Assembly: GCF_002973535.1 (NCBI RefSeq)
Contig: NZ_PVEP01000003.1
Span: forward strand, 274,326-338,325
DNA length: 64,000 nucleotides
Direction of reading: 5' to 3'
From: Albidovulum denitrificans
GTDB lineage: Bacteria > Pseudomonadota > Alphaproteobacteria > Rhodobacterales > Rhodobacteraceae
A program made the position numbers and the translations under genes. The notes under the pieces were generated by a model. The model was not told where the DNA came from, made no database searches, and saw only the letters and a program-made list of their open reading frames with translations. Of the stretch, positions 51,540-61,397 are shown one piece after another; the stretch's first letter is position 1; every line of letters starts with the position of its first letter.

Positions 51540-52379
51540 ATGCGGAATATGACACTTCTTCCGGCGCTTTTCGCCGCTGCGGTCCTTGTCGGGACCATGG
51601 CGCGGGCCGAAGACCCGACCGCCGACACGGTGGTCGCCACCGTCAACGGGACCGACATCACGCTTGGCCAGATGATCGCTCTGCGCGACACGCTGCCCGC
51701 ACAATACCTGCAACTGGACGACAAGACGCTGTTCGACGGCATCCTTGACCAGCTTGTCCAGCAGACGGCCCTAGCCGCCGACGCGAAGCCCACGAAGAAG
51801 GATGAGCTGACGCTGCAAAACCAGCGCATGGGCTATCTGGCGGGGACCGTGCTTGAAGCGACGGCTGAAGGCGCGATCAGCGACGACGCGCTGAAGGCGG
51901 CCTATGACGCAAAATACGGCACCACGGACCCGGCGAAGGAATTCCACGCGGCCCATATCCTTGTTCCGACCGAGGATGAGGCGAAGGCGATCAAGGCCGA
52001 ACTGGACGGCGGCGCCGATTTCGCCACCGTGGCCAAGGAAAAGTCGACCGGCCCGTCGGGCCCCAATGGCGGCGATCTTGGCTGGTTCTCGGCGGGCATG
52101 ATGGTCAAGCCGTTCGAGGACGCGGTGATGGCGCTTGCGGTGGATCAGGTCTCTGACCCGGTGCAGACCGAATTCGGCTGGCATGTCATCAAGCTTTATG
52201 AGACCCGCGACGCCTCGGTGCCGACGCTGGACGAGGCCAAGGACGAACTGACCGGCGATCTGCGGCAAAAGGCCGTGGAAGCCCGCGTGAAGGAGGTCAC
52301 CGATACCGCGAAGGTCGAAAAGATGACTGACGGGATTGATCCCGCCGTTATCAAGAGCGACAAGATATTCGACAACTGA
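51540..52379 (+). CDS. Parvulin-type peptidyl-prolyl isomerase (PpiC/SurA-like)
   Basis: The 279-residue protein starts at the ATG at 51540 behind AGGAG with a Sec signal peptide (MRNMTLLPALFAAAVLVGTM, cleavage near ARA). A SurA-like helical N-terminal region (TVNGTDITLGQMIALRDTLP) leads to a parvulin domain (about 130-225: EFHAAHILVPTEDEAKAI, GPNGGDLGWFSAGMMVKPFE, TEFGWHVIKLYETRD). It should assist folding of exported or outer membrane proteins in the periplasm. It is divergent from secA, with 187 bases between. Confidence 0.93.
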   Translation: MRNMTLLPALFAAAVLVGTMARAEDPTADTVVATVNGTDITLGQMIALRDTLPAQYLQLDDKTLFDGILDQLVQQTALAADAKPTKKDELTLQNQRMGYLAGTVLEATAEGAISDDALKAAYDAKYGTTDPAKEFHAAHILVPTEDEAKAIKAELDGGADFATVAKEKSTGPSGPNGGDLGWFSAGMMVKPFEDAVMALAVDQVSDPVQTEFGWHVIKLYETRDASVPTLDEAKDELTGDLRQKAVEARVKEVTDTAKVEKMTDGIDPAVIKSDKIFDN

Positions 52380-52401
52380 TCACCGGCTCGGAGGCGTCGC
52401 T

Positions 52402-53769
52402 ATGGCCAAGAAGGACAAGGACTGGAAGGCCGAGGCGAAAGCCCTCCGCGGACGGGTGAAGAAACTGCGCACCAGGCTGCGCGAAAAGGCCGGGATGGGC
52501 GGGACGGAGAAGAAGGCCAAGGCGCCCAATCCCGTTTCGCCCCTCGCCCCCAAGGGCGGTTTCCCGGCGTTGCCGGTCATCGCCGGGGTGGACTTCGCCG
52601 CCGTCGAGGCGGGTGTGCGTTATGCCAACCGCAAGGACGTGATGCTGGTCCGGCTTGCGCCCGGTACGGCGATCGCCGGGGCCTTTACCCGGTCTTCGAC
52701 CCGCGCCGCCTGCGTTCTGGACTGCCAGGCGAAGCTGAAGGGCAAGGTGGATGACACCAGCGGCGCGGCGATCCTTGTGAACTCAGGCAATGCCAACGCC
52801 TTTACCGGCGCGGCCGGTCAGACCTCGGTCGATCAGGTGACCGGGGCGGTGGCGGATGCGCTTGGCGTACCGGCAACGCGGGTCTTTTCGTCTTCGACCG
52901 GCGTCATCGGGGAACCGCTGCCGCATGACCGGATCATCGCGAAGATCGGCGAACTGACCGCGGCGCTCGATCCCGGCGGGATCGAGATGGCAGCCCGCGC
53001 GATCATGACGACCGACACCTTCCCCAAGGGCGCGATGGCCGAGGTGGAAGGCGACGGTGGCACCATCCGTATCGCCGGGATCGCCAAAGGCTCGGGCATG
53101 ATCGCGCCGGATATGGCGACGATGCTGGTCTATATCTTCACCGACGCGAAGATCGCCGCGCCCGCGCTTCAAAAGCTTCTGTCGCGCAATGTCGATGAGA
53201 CGTTCAACGCGATCACCGTCGACAGCGACACCTCCACTTCGGACGCGCTGATCCTTGCGGCGACCGGGCAAAGCAAGGCCGCGCCGATTACCGATCTGCG
53301 GTCGGCCACGGCGCGGGCCTTTGATGCGGGCCTGCGCGCGGTGATGATGGATCTTGCCCATCAGGTGATCCGCGACGGCGAAGGGGCGACGAAATTCGTC
53401 GAGATTCGCGTGACCGGCGCCGCTGATGCCGCCGATGCGCGTCGCGTGGCCATGTCCATCGCCAATTCACCGCTGGTGAAGACGGCCATCGCCGGGCAGG
53501 ACCCGAACTGGGGCCGGATCGTCGCGGCGGTCGGCAAATCCGGCGCGAAGGCCGACCGCGACCGGCTGACCATCCGTTTCGGCGATATCTTGGTGGCCGA
53601 GAAGGGCTGGCGGTCGCCCGATTACCGGGAAGAGGATGGCGCGTCCTACATGAAACAGGAAGACCTTGTGATCGCGGTCGATCTTGGCATCGGCAAGGGC
53701 GCGCGCACCGTCTGGACCTGCGACCTGACGCATCGCTACATCGACATCAACGCCGACTATCGGTCGTGA
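52402..53769 (+). CDS. argJ: Bifunctional ornithine acetyltransferase/N-acetylglutamate synthase
   Basis: The 455-residue protein cycles acetyl groups in arginine synthesis. It self-cleaves before a catalytic Thr: here Ala239/Thr240 in GIAKGSGMIAPDMATMLVYI. Other blocks are present: GVRYANRKDVMLV, TRSSTRAACVLDC, LVNSGNANAFTGAAG, SSSTGVIGEPLPHDRI and NWGRIVAAVGKSGA. From the ATG at 52402 there is an N-terminal extension of about 43 residues, rich in Lys and Arg (KDWKAEAKALRGRVKKLRTR), before the usual start PVSPLAPKGG; such an extension is not part of the normal enzyme. It overlaps mutT by 4 bases. Confidence 0.95.
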   Translation: MAKKDKDWKAEAKALRGRVKKLRTRLREKAGMGGTEKKAKAPNPVSPLAPKGGFPALPVIAGVDFAAVEAGVRYANRKDVMLVRLAPGTAIAGAFTRSSTRAACVLDCQAKLKGKVDDTSGAAILVNSGNANAFTGAAGQTSVDQVTGAVADALGVPATRVFSSSTGVIGEPLPHDRIIAKIGELTAALDPGGIEMAARAIMTTDTFPKGAMAEVEGDGGTIRIAGIAKGSGMIAPDMATMLVYIFTDAKIAAPALQKLLSRNVDETFNAITVDSDTSTSDALILAATGQSKAAPITDLRSATARAFDAGLRAVMMDLAHQVIRDGEGATKFVEIRVTGAADAADARRVAMSIANSPLVKTAIAGQDPNWGRIVAAVGKSGAKADRDRLTIRFGDILVAEKGWRSPDYREEDGASYMKQEDLVIAVDLGIGKGARTVWTCDLTHRYIDINADYRS

Positions 53770-54164
53770 AGACGGTCCTGGTTTCCGCCGTCGCGCTGAT
53801 CGACGCCGATGGGCGGGTTCTTCTGGCCCAGCGGCCAGAGGGCAAGTCGCTTGCCGGATTGTGGGAATTTCCGGGTGGCAAGGTTGAGCCCGGCGAGACG
53901 CCCGAAGTGGCGCTGATCCGTGAGTTGCATGAGGAGCTGGGCATCGACACCTGGAAAAGCTGCCTCGCGCCGCTGACCTTCGCGAGCCACAGTTACGAGG
54001 ATTTTCACCTTCTGATGCCGCTTTTCGCCTGCCGCCGGTGGCAGGGTATTGTGCGGGCGCAAGAGGGGCAGAAACTGGCCTGGGTGCGCGCGCGCGACCT
54101 TGCCAGCTACCCGATGCCACCCGCCGATATTCCGCTTATTCCCGTCCTGCGGGACTGGCTCTGA
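53766..54164 (+). CDS. mutT: 8-oxo-dGTP diphosphatase MutT
   Basis: The 132-residue Nudix hydrolase removes oxidised dGTP from the nucleotide pool. The Nudix box is complete: GGKVEPGETPEVALIRELHE followed by ELGID, and the substrate-recognition part LFACRRWQGIVRAQEGQKLA fits MutT. It starts with GTG at 53766, overlapping the argJ stop (GTGA). Confidence 0.92.
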   Translation: MKTVLVSAVALIDADGRVLLAQRPEGKSLAGLWEFPGGKVEPGETPEVALIRELHEELGIDTWKSCLAPLTFASHSYEDFHLLMPLFACRRWQGIVRAQEGQKLAWVRARDLASYPMPPADIPLIPVLRDWL

Positions 54165-54171
54165 ACCGATC

Positions 54172-54187
54172 GTTGCAGTTTTGCAAC
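54172..54187. repeat. Inverted repeat after mutT
   Basis: GTTGCA (54172-54177) and TGCAAC (54182-54187) are perfectly complementary with a 4-base spacer, 8 bases after the mutT stop. The rest of 54188-54338 is AT-richer than its surroundings and shows no gene. Confidence 0.4.
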
Positions 54188-54338
54188 CGCCAGTTGCGGA
54201 AAAATCTTGCCGCAGGGGCCGTCGCACGACAATATTGTTTCCATGTTCAAAAAACTGTGTCAAAACTATGAGCATGTGATTTGCCGAGTGTTAAGGGTTG
54301 GAGGAGTAAGTTAGGCACCGCAGTTGGGGAGATTTGCG

Positions 54339-54476
54339 ATGCTACGGACCATCACTCTTGGAAGCTGTGTCTCCGTTCAGGGAATCTTCGAACGGCAGCT
54401 TGAAAACGGAAAGATACTCGTCAGGGTTGGCAGCCTTTTGTTCGAGGGCTTTCCGGTGACAAAAAAGGCCGCCTGA
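54339..54476 (+). CDS. 45-residue conserved-looking small protein
   Basis: A short ORF from the ATG at 54339, 8 bases after GGGGAG, to the TGA at 54474. The product begins MLRTITLGSCVSVQGIFE and continues KILVRVGSLLFEGFPVT; the alternation of hydrophobic residues suggests a small beta-barrel-like or SH3-like fold. I recall similar 45-residue ORFs near infB in Rhodobacteraceae, sometimes mislabelled translation initiation factor 2, but cannot confirm this. Its last codons form the left arm of a terminator, so stop codon and terminator coincide. Confidence 0.6.
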   Translation: MLRTITLGSCVSVQGIFERQLENGKILVRVGSLLFEGFPVTKKAA

Positions 54477-54497
54477 GGTTTCAGGCGGCCCTTTTTT
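54467..54497. terminator. Strong bidirectional terminator
   Basis: GGCCGCCTGA (54467-54476) and its exact complement TCAGGCGGCC (54481-54490) enclose a 4-base loop. An A-run precedes and a T-run of seven follows, so it can end both the small ORF on the plus strand and infB on the minus strand. Confidence 0.92.
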
Positions 54498-54530
54498 TCG
54501 TGCTGTCGGCAGGCCGTTGGCCTGCCTTTT

Positions 54531-57059
54531 CTATGTCAGCTTGCGCTCGACTTCCTCGCGCTCGAAGATCTCGATCACGTCGCCGGGGCGGATGTCCTCG
54601 TAGTTCTCGAAGGCCATGCCGCATTCCTGGCCGGACTGCACTTCCTTCACTTCGTCCTTGAATCTCTTGAGGGTTTTCAGCGTCCCCTCGTGGATCACGA
54701 CGTTGTCGCGCAGAAGCCGCACACCGGCGGAGCGCCGCGCCACACCTTCGGTGACAAGACAGCCCGCGACCTTGCCGACGCCAGAGACCTTGAAGACCTC
54801 CTTGATCTCGGCATAGCCGATGAAGTTCTCGCGGATCTCGGCCGACAGAAGGCCCGACGCCGCCGCCTTCACGTCATCGACCAGATCATAGATGACCGAG
54901 TAATAGCGGATCTCGACACCCTTCTGGTTGGCCGCGGTCCGGGCCGGTGCATTGGCGCGGACGTTGAAGCCGATGACGGGCGCCTGGCTGGCCTCGGCCA
55001 GGCCGATATCCGATTCCGTGATCGCGCCGACACCGTAATGGAGAACCCGGACACGCACTTCGTCGTTTCCGATTTTTTCCATAGCCTGAACAATCGCCTC
55101 GGCAGAGCCCTGCACATCGGCCTTCACCACGATCGGAAGCTCGGCGACATTCTCATCCGCCTTGGCCTTCGCCATGAGCTGTTCCAGCGTCGTCGCGGCA
55201 CCGGCAGCGGCGCGCTTGTCCTTCGCGGCCTGCTCGCGGTAATCCGCGATCTCCCGCGCCTGCGCCTCGGTCTCGACGACGTTCAGCACGTCGCCCGCCT
55301 CGGGTGTGCCATTCAGGCCCAGAACCTCGACCGGAACCGAAGGCCCGGCCTCCTGCACGCGGTCGCCCTTGTCGTTGAGCAGCGCGCGGACCTTGCCCCA
55401 CTGCTCGCCCACGACGAAGATGTCGCCCTGTTTCAGCGTGCCGTTCTGCACCAGAACGGTCGCCACCGGGCCACGGCCGACATCCAGCTTCGCCTCGATC
55501 ACGGCGCCCATCGCGGCGCGCTTCGGGTTGGCCTTCAGTTCGAGGATCTCCGCCTGAAGCGCGATCGCCTCAAGCAGTTCATCAAGGCCCTGGCCGGTCG
55601 TGGCCGACACCTCGACATCCTGCACGTCGCCCGACATCGCCTCGACCACGACTTCGTGCTGGAGAAGGTCGGTCCGCACCTTCTGCGGATTGGCGGTCGG
55701 CTTGTCGATCTTGTTGATCGCCACGATCATCGGCACCTTCGCCGCCTTGGCGTGGTTGATCGCCTCGACCGTCTGCGGCATCACCGCATCGTCGGCGGCG
55801 ACCACCAGAACCACGATATCCGTCACCTGCGCGCCGCGGGCGCGCATGGAGGTGAAGGCGGCGTGGCCCGGCGTGTCGAGGAAGGACAGAACCGCACCGC
55901 TTTCGGTCGTCACCTGATAGGCGCCGATGTGCTGGGTGATGCCGCCCGCCTCGCCCGAGACGACGTTGGCGTGACGGATCGCGTCGAGAAGCGAGGTCTT
56001 GCCGTGGTCGACGTGGCCCATGATCGTCACGATCGGCGGGCGCGATTGCAGGTCCTCGGCCTTGTCCTCGACCGTGTCGATGACCTGTTCCACGTCGGCG
56101 TCCGAAACGCGCACGGCGTGGTGGCCGAATTCCTCGATGATAAGCTCGGCCGTGTCGGCGTCGATGGGCTGGTTCATGTTGACCATCATACCCATTTTCA
56201 TCAGCGCCTTGACCACGTCGGCGGCCCGTTCAGCCATCCGGTTGGCAAGCTCCTGCACCACGATGGTTTCCGGCAGCTGCACATCGCGCACCTGCTTTTC
56301 GGCCTTGTGGCCCATGCCCATCGCCTTCTGGCGCGCCTTTTCCTGCTTGCGCTTCATCGCGGCGAGCGAGCGTTGACGCCCACCTTCACCGGACAGCGCC
56401 TCGGACAGGGTCAGCTTGCCGGCGCGGCGGTTTTCGTCGCGCCCGCCACGGCCGCCACGGGTGTCGCGCTCGGGGCTGCGGTTGTCACGCTCACGGTCGG
56501 TCTTGCGCGGCCCGCCGACGGGCACGCCCTTGGTCTCGGCGCGCGCGGCGGCGGCCTGCGCGGCGGCCTGGTCGACGGCGGGCTTGGCCGCTGCCGGTTT
56601 CTTGAATTCTTCCTTGCGCGCGGCGCGCGCCTCGGCCTCTTCGGCACGGCGGGCGTCTTCTTCGGCCTTGGCCTTCAGCGCCTCTTCGCGCTCCCGCTCA
56701 TCGCGTTCCTTGGCCTCGGCCTCGGCGCGGCGGCGCTCCCGCTCTTCCTCGCGCTGGCGTTCTTCCTCGGCGCGGCGCTCGGCCTCTTCGGCCTCACGCG
56801 CCTTGGCGGCCTGAAGCGCTTTCAGGCGGCGTTCCATTTCGGCATCGGAAATGCCTGCGGGGCGGCGCGAGGGATCGCCAAGACCCGACGACCCGGCCCC
56901 ACCCGTGCCAGAGGGCGCACCCGGTTTGGGAACGACGACGCGCTTGCGCTTCGTCTCGACCACGACGTTCTTGGTACGCCCGTGGCTGAAGCTCTGCTTC
57001 ACCTGACCGGAACGCCCGCCACCGAGACCGAGAGGTTTCTTGCCGTCTGTTTCGCTCAT
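54531..57059 (-). CDS. infB: Translation initiation factor IF-2
   Basis: The 842-residue GTPase brings initiator tRNA to the ribosome. A long, highly charged N-terminal region (about 80-240, Glu/Arg/Ala rich, coiled coil) is typical of IF-2. The G domain has [18 protein letters not shown] (G1), [12 protein letters not shown] (G2), [15 protein letters not shown] (G3) and AINKIDKP (G4). The C-terminal domains include [20 protein letters not shown] and [20 protein letters not shown]. It is the last gene of rimP-nusA-ylxR-infB. Confidence 0.97.
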   Translation of the reverse strand: MSETDGKKPLGLGGGRSGQVKQSFSHGRTKNVVVETKRKRVVVPKPGAPSGTGGAGSSGLGDPSRRPAGISDAEMERRLKALQAAKAREAEEAERRAEEERQREEERERRRAEAEAKERDEREREEALKAKAEEDARRAEEAEARAARKEEFKKPAAAKPAVDQAAAQAAAARAETKGVPVGGPRKTDRERDNRSPERDTRGGRGGRDENRRAGKLTLSEALSGEGGRQRSLAAMKRKQEKARQKAMGMGHKAEKQVRDVQLPETIVVQELANRMAERAADVVKALMKMGMMVNMNQPIDADTAELIIEEFGHHAVRVSDADVEQVIDTVEDKAEDLQSRPPIVTIMGHVDHGKTSLLDAIRHANVVSGEAGGITQHIGAYQVTTESGAVLSFLDTPGHAAFTSMRARGAQVTDIVVLVVAADDAVMPQTVEAINHAKAAKVPMIVAINKIDKPTANPQKVRTDLLQHEVVVEAMSGDVQDVEVSATTGQGLDELLEAIALQAEILELKANPKRAAMGAVIEAKLDVGRGPVATVLVQNGTLKQGDIFVVGEQWGKVRALLNDKGDRVQEAGPSVPVEVLGLNGTPEAGDVLNVVETEAQAREIADYREQAAKDKRAAAGAATTLEQLMAKAKADENVAELPIVVKADVQGSAEAIVQAMEKIGNDEVRVRVLHYGVGAITESDIGLAEASQAPVIGFNVRANAPARTAANQKGVEIRYYSVIYDLVDDVKAAASGLLSAEIRENFIGYAEIKEVFKVSGVGKVAGCLVTEGVARRSAGVRLLRDNVVIHEGTLKTLKRFKDEVKEVQSGQECGMAFENYEDIRPGDVIEIFEREEVERKLT

Positions 57060-57064
57060 GCCGA

Positions 57065-57685
57065 TTACAATTCCTTCCCGGCGGCGGATCCGCCGTTTTT
57101 CGCTCTGAGGCCCGAAAGCTTCGCCGCCTCCTCTACAACACGCGCGGAGAGTCTGCCAGCGGCAAGCGCGCCATGTATCACACTATCGCGGCCAAAGGCC
57201 AGCCCAAGCTCTGCCGAGGTCAGGCAGCCGAACCAGCGCCCGCCTTCGGGTGTCCAGAGTTTGCCTTTTCCGCGCTCCGATCCGTCCGAAGCCTGAAGAA
57301 GGACCCGCGCCTTTCCGTCGGCGAGCCAGCCCTTCACCTTCTCGAATCCGGCGACCGCACCGCCCGCCTTGCGCGCCAGCGAGACGAGTTCCACGACCCG
57401 CTTCGCCTGACCGCGTTCGACCATCTCGTCTAGATCCTCGGGCGCCTGCACCGGCGCCTTGGCGGCGCGGGAAAACAGACCCTTCGCCGCGGCCTTGCGG
57501 ATCAGGTCGCGATCGGCCGTCACCCAGATGCCCCGCCCCGGCAGCTTGCCCGCGAGGTCGGGAACCACGATGCCCTCAGGGCCGACGACAAAGCGGATGA
57601 GTCCCGCCTTCGGCTGCACATCGCCGGTGACGATGCAGCGCCGTTCGGGTTCATCCCCTGCCTTGTCGCGTCCCCCTCGGGTCAT
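57065..57685 (-). CDS. ylxR: YlxR-type RNA-binding protein fused to an L7Ae-like domain
   Basis: The 206-residue protein combines an N-terminal YlxR (DUF448) domain (about 10-90: [40 protein letters not shown]) with a C-terminal L7Ae-like segment (about 95-195: [37 protein letters not shown]). This fusion is usual in alphaproteobacteria. It sits between nusA and infB with short gaps and belongs to the transcription/translation operon; it is thought to bind RNA. Confidence 0.9.
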   Translation of the reverse strand: MTRGGRDKAGDEPERRCIVTGDVQPKAGLIRFVVGPEGIVVPDLAGKLPGRGIWVTADRDLIRKAAAKGLFSRAAKAPVQAPEDLDEMVERGQAKRVVELVSLARKAGGAVAGFEKVKGWLADGKARVLLQASDGSERGKGKLWTPEGGRWFGCLTSAELGLAFGRDSVIHGALAAGRLSARVVEEAAKLSGLRAKNGGSAAGKEL

Positions 57686-57708
57686 ATGCAGCTCCTCCGA
57701 GGCCCATA

Positions 57709-59316
57709 TCAGGCCTCGGCCTCCTCGTCGGTTTCGGTTTCCTCGGCGACCTCAAGCTCTGCCGGGTCGACCCAGCCAAGCTGGATGCGCGCCGTCATGA
57801 CCAGATGCTGGGCTTCCTCAAGGCTCATCTCGAACTTCTCAAGGATGCCTTCGTCCTTCACACGCTCGCCGTTGACCGTGGTCCAGCCACCGGCCAGTTC
57901 CCAGTCGGCACAGGTCGCGAAGTCCTCAAGCGTCTTCACGTCGTCCATGGCCAGCGCCTCGATCATCTGCGGGGTCAGCCCTTCGAAACCGACAAGGCTA
58001 TCCTCAACGCCCAACTCGCGCGCATGTTCCAGCGCCTTGCGGTTTTGTTCCTCGATCACGTCGCGGGCGCGGGCCTGAAGCTCTTCCGCCGTCGCCTCGT
58101 CCACGCCTTCGATGGACAGAAGCTCGTCCAGATCGACATAGGCGACCTCTTCGAGGTTGGTGAAGCCTTCGGAGACCAGAAGCTGGGCGAAGAATTCGTC
58201 CAGGTCCAGCGCGTCCATGAACAGTTTCGTCCGCTCGGCGAATTCGGCCTGACGGCGCTGGCTTTCTTCCTCTTCGGTGAGGATGTCGATGTCGAGGCCG
58301 GTCAGTTGCGAGGCAAGGCGGACGTTCTGGCCACGGCGGCCGATGGCAAGCGACAGCTGCTCATCGGGGACCACGACCTCGATCTTGCCCGCCTCTTCGT
58401 CGATGACGACCTTGGCCACCTCGGCCGGTTGCAGCGCGTTCACGAGGAAGGTCGCCTGATCCTCATTCCACGGAATGATGTCGATCTTCTCGCCCTGAAG
58501 CTCATTCACCACCGCCTGCACGCGGCTGCCGCGCATACCGACGCAGGCACCGACCGGGTCGATGGAATTGTCATAGGAAATGACGCCGATCTTGGCGCGG
58601 CTGCCGGGGTCGCGGGCGACGGCCTTGATCTCGATGATGCCGTCATAGATCTCCGGCACTTCCATCTTGAAGAGTTCCGCCATGAATTGCGGATCGGTCC
58701 GCGACAGGAAGACCTGCGGGCCGCGCGGCTCACGGCGCACGTCCTTGATGTAGCAGCGGATGCGGTCGTTCGGGCGATAGCTTTCGCGGCCGATCTTCTC
58801 GTTCCGGCGCAGGATCGCCTCGCCCCGGCCGATATCGACGATGATGTTGCCGTATTCCTCGCGCTTGACCACGCCGTTGATGATCGTGCCTTTCCGGTCC
58901 TTGAATTCCTCGAACTGGCGGTCGCGCTCTGCCTCGCGCACCTTTTGCAGGATGACCTGCTTGGCCGATTGCGCCGCGATCCGGCCAAGGTCCACCGGCG
59001 GAACCTCATCCACGATCTCGTCACCGATCTGCGGATCGGCGAGGTATTGCTTGGCCTGCGCGGCGGTCAGTTCCGCCTGATAGTTCTCGACCGCGTCATC
59101 CTCGACGACGGTACGGACGCGGGTGAATGTCGCGCGGCCGGTCTTGCGGTCGATCGACACGCGGATGTCCATTTCGGCGCCGTAGCGCGACTTCGCGGCA
59201 CGGGCGAGGCTTTCCTCCATCGCCTGAACGACCAGTTCCGGGTCGATCATCTTTTCCCGCGCGACCGCCTCGGCGGTCTGGAGAAGCTCAAGCTGGTTGG
59301 CAGAGGTAATCGCCAT
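57709..59316 (-). CDS. nusA: Transcription termination/antitermination protein NusA
   Basis: The 535-residue protein binds RNA polymerase and nascent RNA. An N-terminal domain ([20 protein letters not shown]) is followed by an S1 domain (about 130-200, [20 protein letters not shown]), KH domains ([40 protein letters not shown]) and C-terminal helical repeats ([20 protein letters not shown]). The tail is acidic. It abuts rimP directly. Confidence 0.97.
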   Translation of the reverse strand: MAITSANQLELLQTAEAVAREKMIDPELVVQAMEESLARAAKSRYGAEMDIRVSIDRKTGRATFTRVRTVVEDDAVENYQAELTAAQAKQYLADPQIGDEIVDEVPPVDLGRIAAQSAKQVILQKVREAERDRQFEEFKDRKGTIINGVVKREEYGNIIVDIGRGEAILRRNEKIGRESYRPNDRIRCYIKDVRREPRGPQVFLSRTDPQFMAELFKMEVPEIYDGIIEIKAVARDPGSRAKIGVISYDNSIDPVGACVGMRGSRVQAVVNELQGEKIDIIPWNEDQATFLVNALQPAEVAKVVIDEEAGKIEVVVPDEQLSLAIGRRGQNVRLASQLTGLDIDILTEEEESQRRQAEFAERTKLFMDALDLDEFFAQLLVSEGFTNLEEVAYVDLDELLSIEGVDEATAEELQARARDVIEEQNRKALEHARELGVEDSLVGFEGLTPQMIEALAMDDVKTLEDFATCADWELAGGWTTVNGERVKDEGILEKFEMSLEEAQHLVMTARIQLGWVDPAELEVAEETETDEEAEA

Positions 59317-59886
59317 TCATTCCTCCTCGGAAGTGTCTTCTTCAATCTCGTCGAACGCGGCTTCGTCCACGGCTTCCGTGGCCTTCTTCTGCCGCAGCAT
59401 CTCGGCGATCAGCTCATCCGTCAGGACCAGCTTCGCATCGGCCAGCCAGTCGAACTTCAGCCCGATGGTGCCTTCGTCAATCTCGATCAGGACCTCATCG
59501 CCCTCGGTTCCGGCGATCCGGCCCTTGAAGCGTTTGCGCCCGTCGATCAGTTCCGAGGTTTCGATCCGCGCCTCATAGCCGTCCCAGGCCTCGAAATCCT
59601 TCATCCGGGTCAGGGGCCGGTCGATACCGGGAGAGGAAACCTCAAGGTTGTAGGCGTCCTCGATCGGGTCCTCGACATCAAGAATCGCCGACACCGCGAC
59701 CGAGATCTTGCCGCAATCGTCCACGTCGATCCCGCCCTCGGGCCGGTCCGCCATGATCTGAAGCGTCTTGGTGTTGCCGCCCATCAGCCGGATGCGCACA
59801 AGTTCGAACCCCAGACCTTCGATGGTCGGGGTCACGATCTCGGCCAGGCGGCGGTCGATGGCGGTTTTGGCGATAAGGTCGGTCAT
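59317..59886 (-). CDS. rimP: Ribosome maturation factor RimP
   Basis: The 189-residue protein assists 30S subunit maturation. It has [40 protein letters not shown] and [20 protein letters not shown], the family signature. It is the first gene of the rimP-nusA-ylxR-infB operon; its TGA is immediately before the nusA start region. The acidic tail of about 15 residues is longer than in many homologs. Confidence 0.95.
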   Translation of the reverse strand: MTDLIAKTAIDRRLAEIVTPTIEGLGFELVRIRLMGGNTKTLQIMADRPEGGIDVDDCGKISVAVSAILDVEDPIEDAYNLEVSSPGIDRPLTRMKDFEAWDGYEARIETSELIDGRKRFKGRIAGTEGDEVLIEIDEGTIGLKFDWLADAKLVLTDELIAEMLRQKKATEAVDEAAFDEIEEDTSEEE

Positions 59887-59894
59887 GGTCCAAG

Positions 59895-59921
59895 CAACAA
59901 AAAACGGGCCGTGCGGCCCGT
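59895..59921 (-). terminator. Terminator after tspO
   Basis: ACGGGCC (59904-59910) and GGCCCGT (59915-59921) form a perfect stem with a 4-base loop; on the minus strand it is followed by a run of six T. It ends the minus-strand transcript coming from tspO, just ahead of rimP. Confidence 0.8.
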
Positions 59922-60024
59922 CGATCTTTCCCGGTGGGCTGCGAGTTTGGACCCCGCAGCGCCGCTGTTGAAAGCGATATAGGCCAACGCCCCCGAGTCT
60001 GCAAGCACCGAGTGCGGCGGCCTT

Positions 60025-60477
60025 TCACTCCGCGTTGTTGCGCCAGATCCAGAGGTTCAGCGCCGCCGCGAGGGAAAGCCAGACGAGATAGGGCAGAAGC
60101 AGCCCCCCCGCCCAGGCGTCGAGCGCCCAGAAGACCGGGATCATCGCAAGCACGGTCAGCCAGAGAAGCCCGATGATGACCGCCCCCGCCCCGATCCGGT
60201 GCGCGCCGAAGAAGACCGGGGTCCAGAGCGCGTTCAGCGCGATCTGTAGCGACCAAAGCGCCAGCGCCGTGCCGCTTCCGGCCAAGCCCGCCACCCGTGC
60301 CGCCGCCAGCGCGATCAGCAGGTAAAGTGTCGTCCAGGCGACCGGAAAGGCCCAGCGCGGGGGTGTCCAACCCGGCTTTTTCAGCGTGTCGTACCAGTGC
60401 CCCGGCGGGAACATCACCCCGGTCGCCGCCGCCGCCCCGCAGGCCGCCAGGAAGATCGGGAACTGCCCGCCAAACAT
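60025..60477 (-). CDS. tspO: TspO/MBR family membrane protein
   Basis: The 150-residue protein has five hydrophobic segments and the TspO signatures WYDTLKKPGWTPPRWAFPVA, WTTLYLLIALAAARVAG, LALWSLQIALNALWTPVFFG and LPYLVWLSLAAALNLWIWRN. TspO binds porphyrins and, in Rhodobacter, modulates photosynthesis gene expression in response to oxygen. I start it at the ATG at 60477; a GTG three codons upstream is also possible. Confidence 0.95.
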   Translation of the reverse strand: MFGGQFPIFLAACGAAAATGVMFPPGHWYDTLKKPGWTPPRWAFPVAWTTLYLLIALAAARVAGLAGSGTALALWSLQIALNALWTPVFFGAHRIGAGAVIIGLLWLTVLAMIPVFWALDAWAGGLLLPYLVWLSLAAALNLWIWRNNAE

Positions 60478-60598
60478 GATCGCCACCCCCCACCGGTTTC
60501 GGGTCTTGGCTAAACCCGCCGGGGGCTGCCGGGTTCCCTGGCTTCGCGCGATCTGAGCCTTGCAATCAGGCCCGCAGGGGGCTAAATGGCCCGTCAGT

Positions 60599-60675
60599 GC
60601 CGCCTTAGCTCAGTTGGTTAGAGCACCAGATTGTGGATCTGGGGGTCCCCCGTTCGAGCCGGGGAGGCGGTACCA
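60599..60675 (+). tRNA. tRNA-His (GTG anticodon)
   Basis: A 77-base cloverleaf with a 7-base acceptor stem (GCCGCCT with AGGCGGT), D arm TTAGCTCAGTTGGTTAGAGC, anticodon stem CCAGA/TCTGG with loop TTGTGGA (anticodon GTG at 60633-60635), T arm with GTTCGAGCC and encoded CCA. The first pair is G-T. Position 73 is A and there is no clear extra 5' G paired to C73, as known for alphaproteobacterial tRNA-His. Confidence 0.95.
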
Positions 60676-60680
60676 CCCTT

Positions 60681-61397
60681 CTAGACACCGCCAAGGTCGC
60701 TTTCATAGACCCGCTCGTCGGATGCGAGGTCCGCGGATTTGCCGTGCAGGACGACCTCGCCAGCCTCAAGCACATAGCCGTAATCAGAGCTTTCAAGCGC
60801 TGCCAGGGCGTTTTGCTCGACCAGCAGGATCGCAACGCCGTCGTCGCGCAGGCCGCGCACGATCGCAAGGATCTCTTCCACGATCAGCGGCGCAAGGCCC
60901 AGGCTGGGTTCGTCCAGCATCAGAACGCGCGGTTCGGACATAAGCGCGCGGCCGAGTGCCGGCATCTGACGCTCTCCCCCGGACAGGGTCTCCGCCCGCT
61001 GCGACCGGCGCTCGGCAAGGCGGGGGAACCGCTCGTAGACGTGATCCCGTTGCCGGGTGCGCACCGCACGGGATTCGCGGCGGGCGTATGACCCCAGAAG
61101 CAGGTTGTCCAGCACGCTCATCTCGCCAAACAGCTCGCGCGTTTCCGGAACAAGGCAGAGGCCCAGGACGACGCGATCCTCAACCCCCGCCCCGTCGAGA
61201 GGGGCCCCGTCGAACCTGATCCGGCCGCGCGAGGGCAAAAGCCCGATTGCCGCCGCCAGCAGGGTGCTTTTGCCCGCCCCGTTCGGGCCGATGACCGACA
61301 CGATCTGCCCCTCATCAAGGTGCAGCGAGACGCCCTGCACGGCCTCGACCTTTCCGTAGCAGACATGCAGATCGTCGATCTCCAGCAGCGCCTTCAT
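60681..61397 (-). CDS. livF: Branched-chain amino acid-type ABC transporter ATPase LivF
   Basis: The 238-residue ATPase has Walker A GPNGAGKST, signature LSGGERQMPALGRALM, Walker B RVLMLDEPSLGLAPLIVEE and the H-loop region VAILLVEQNALAALES, with the LivF-type start LLEIDDLHVCYGKVEAVQGV. It overlaps the neighbouring livG remnant by 4 bases. The frame is intact, but its partner ATPase and permease next door are broken, so it may be an unused leftover. Substrate could also be another carboxylate or an aromatic acid, as in many Liv-type systems. Confidence 0.9.
   Translation of the reverse strand: MKALLEIDDLHVCYGKVEAVQGVSLHLDEGQIVSVIGPNGAGKSTLLAAAIGLLPSRGRIRFDGAPLDGAGVEDRVVLGLCLVPETRELFGEMSVLDNLLLGSYARRESRAVRTRQRDHVYERFPRLAERRSQRAETLSGGERQMPALGRALMSEPRVLMLDEPSLGLAPLIVEEILAIVRGLRDDGVAILLVEQNALAALESSDYGYVLEAGEVVLHGKSADLASDERVYESDLGGV

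Noticed and set aside
54690..57296. 868-codon plus-strand frame opposite infB
   Set aside because: infB has all G-domain motifs on the other strand; the antisense product is low-complexity Leu/His/Arg/Gly.
60599..60675. tRNA-His as an integration site
   Set aside because: No integrase gene and no direct repeat of the tRNA 3' end were seen nearby.
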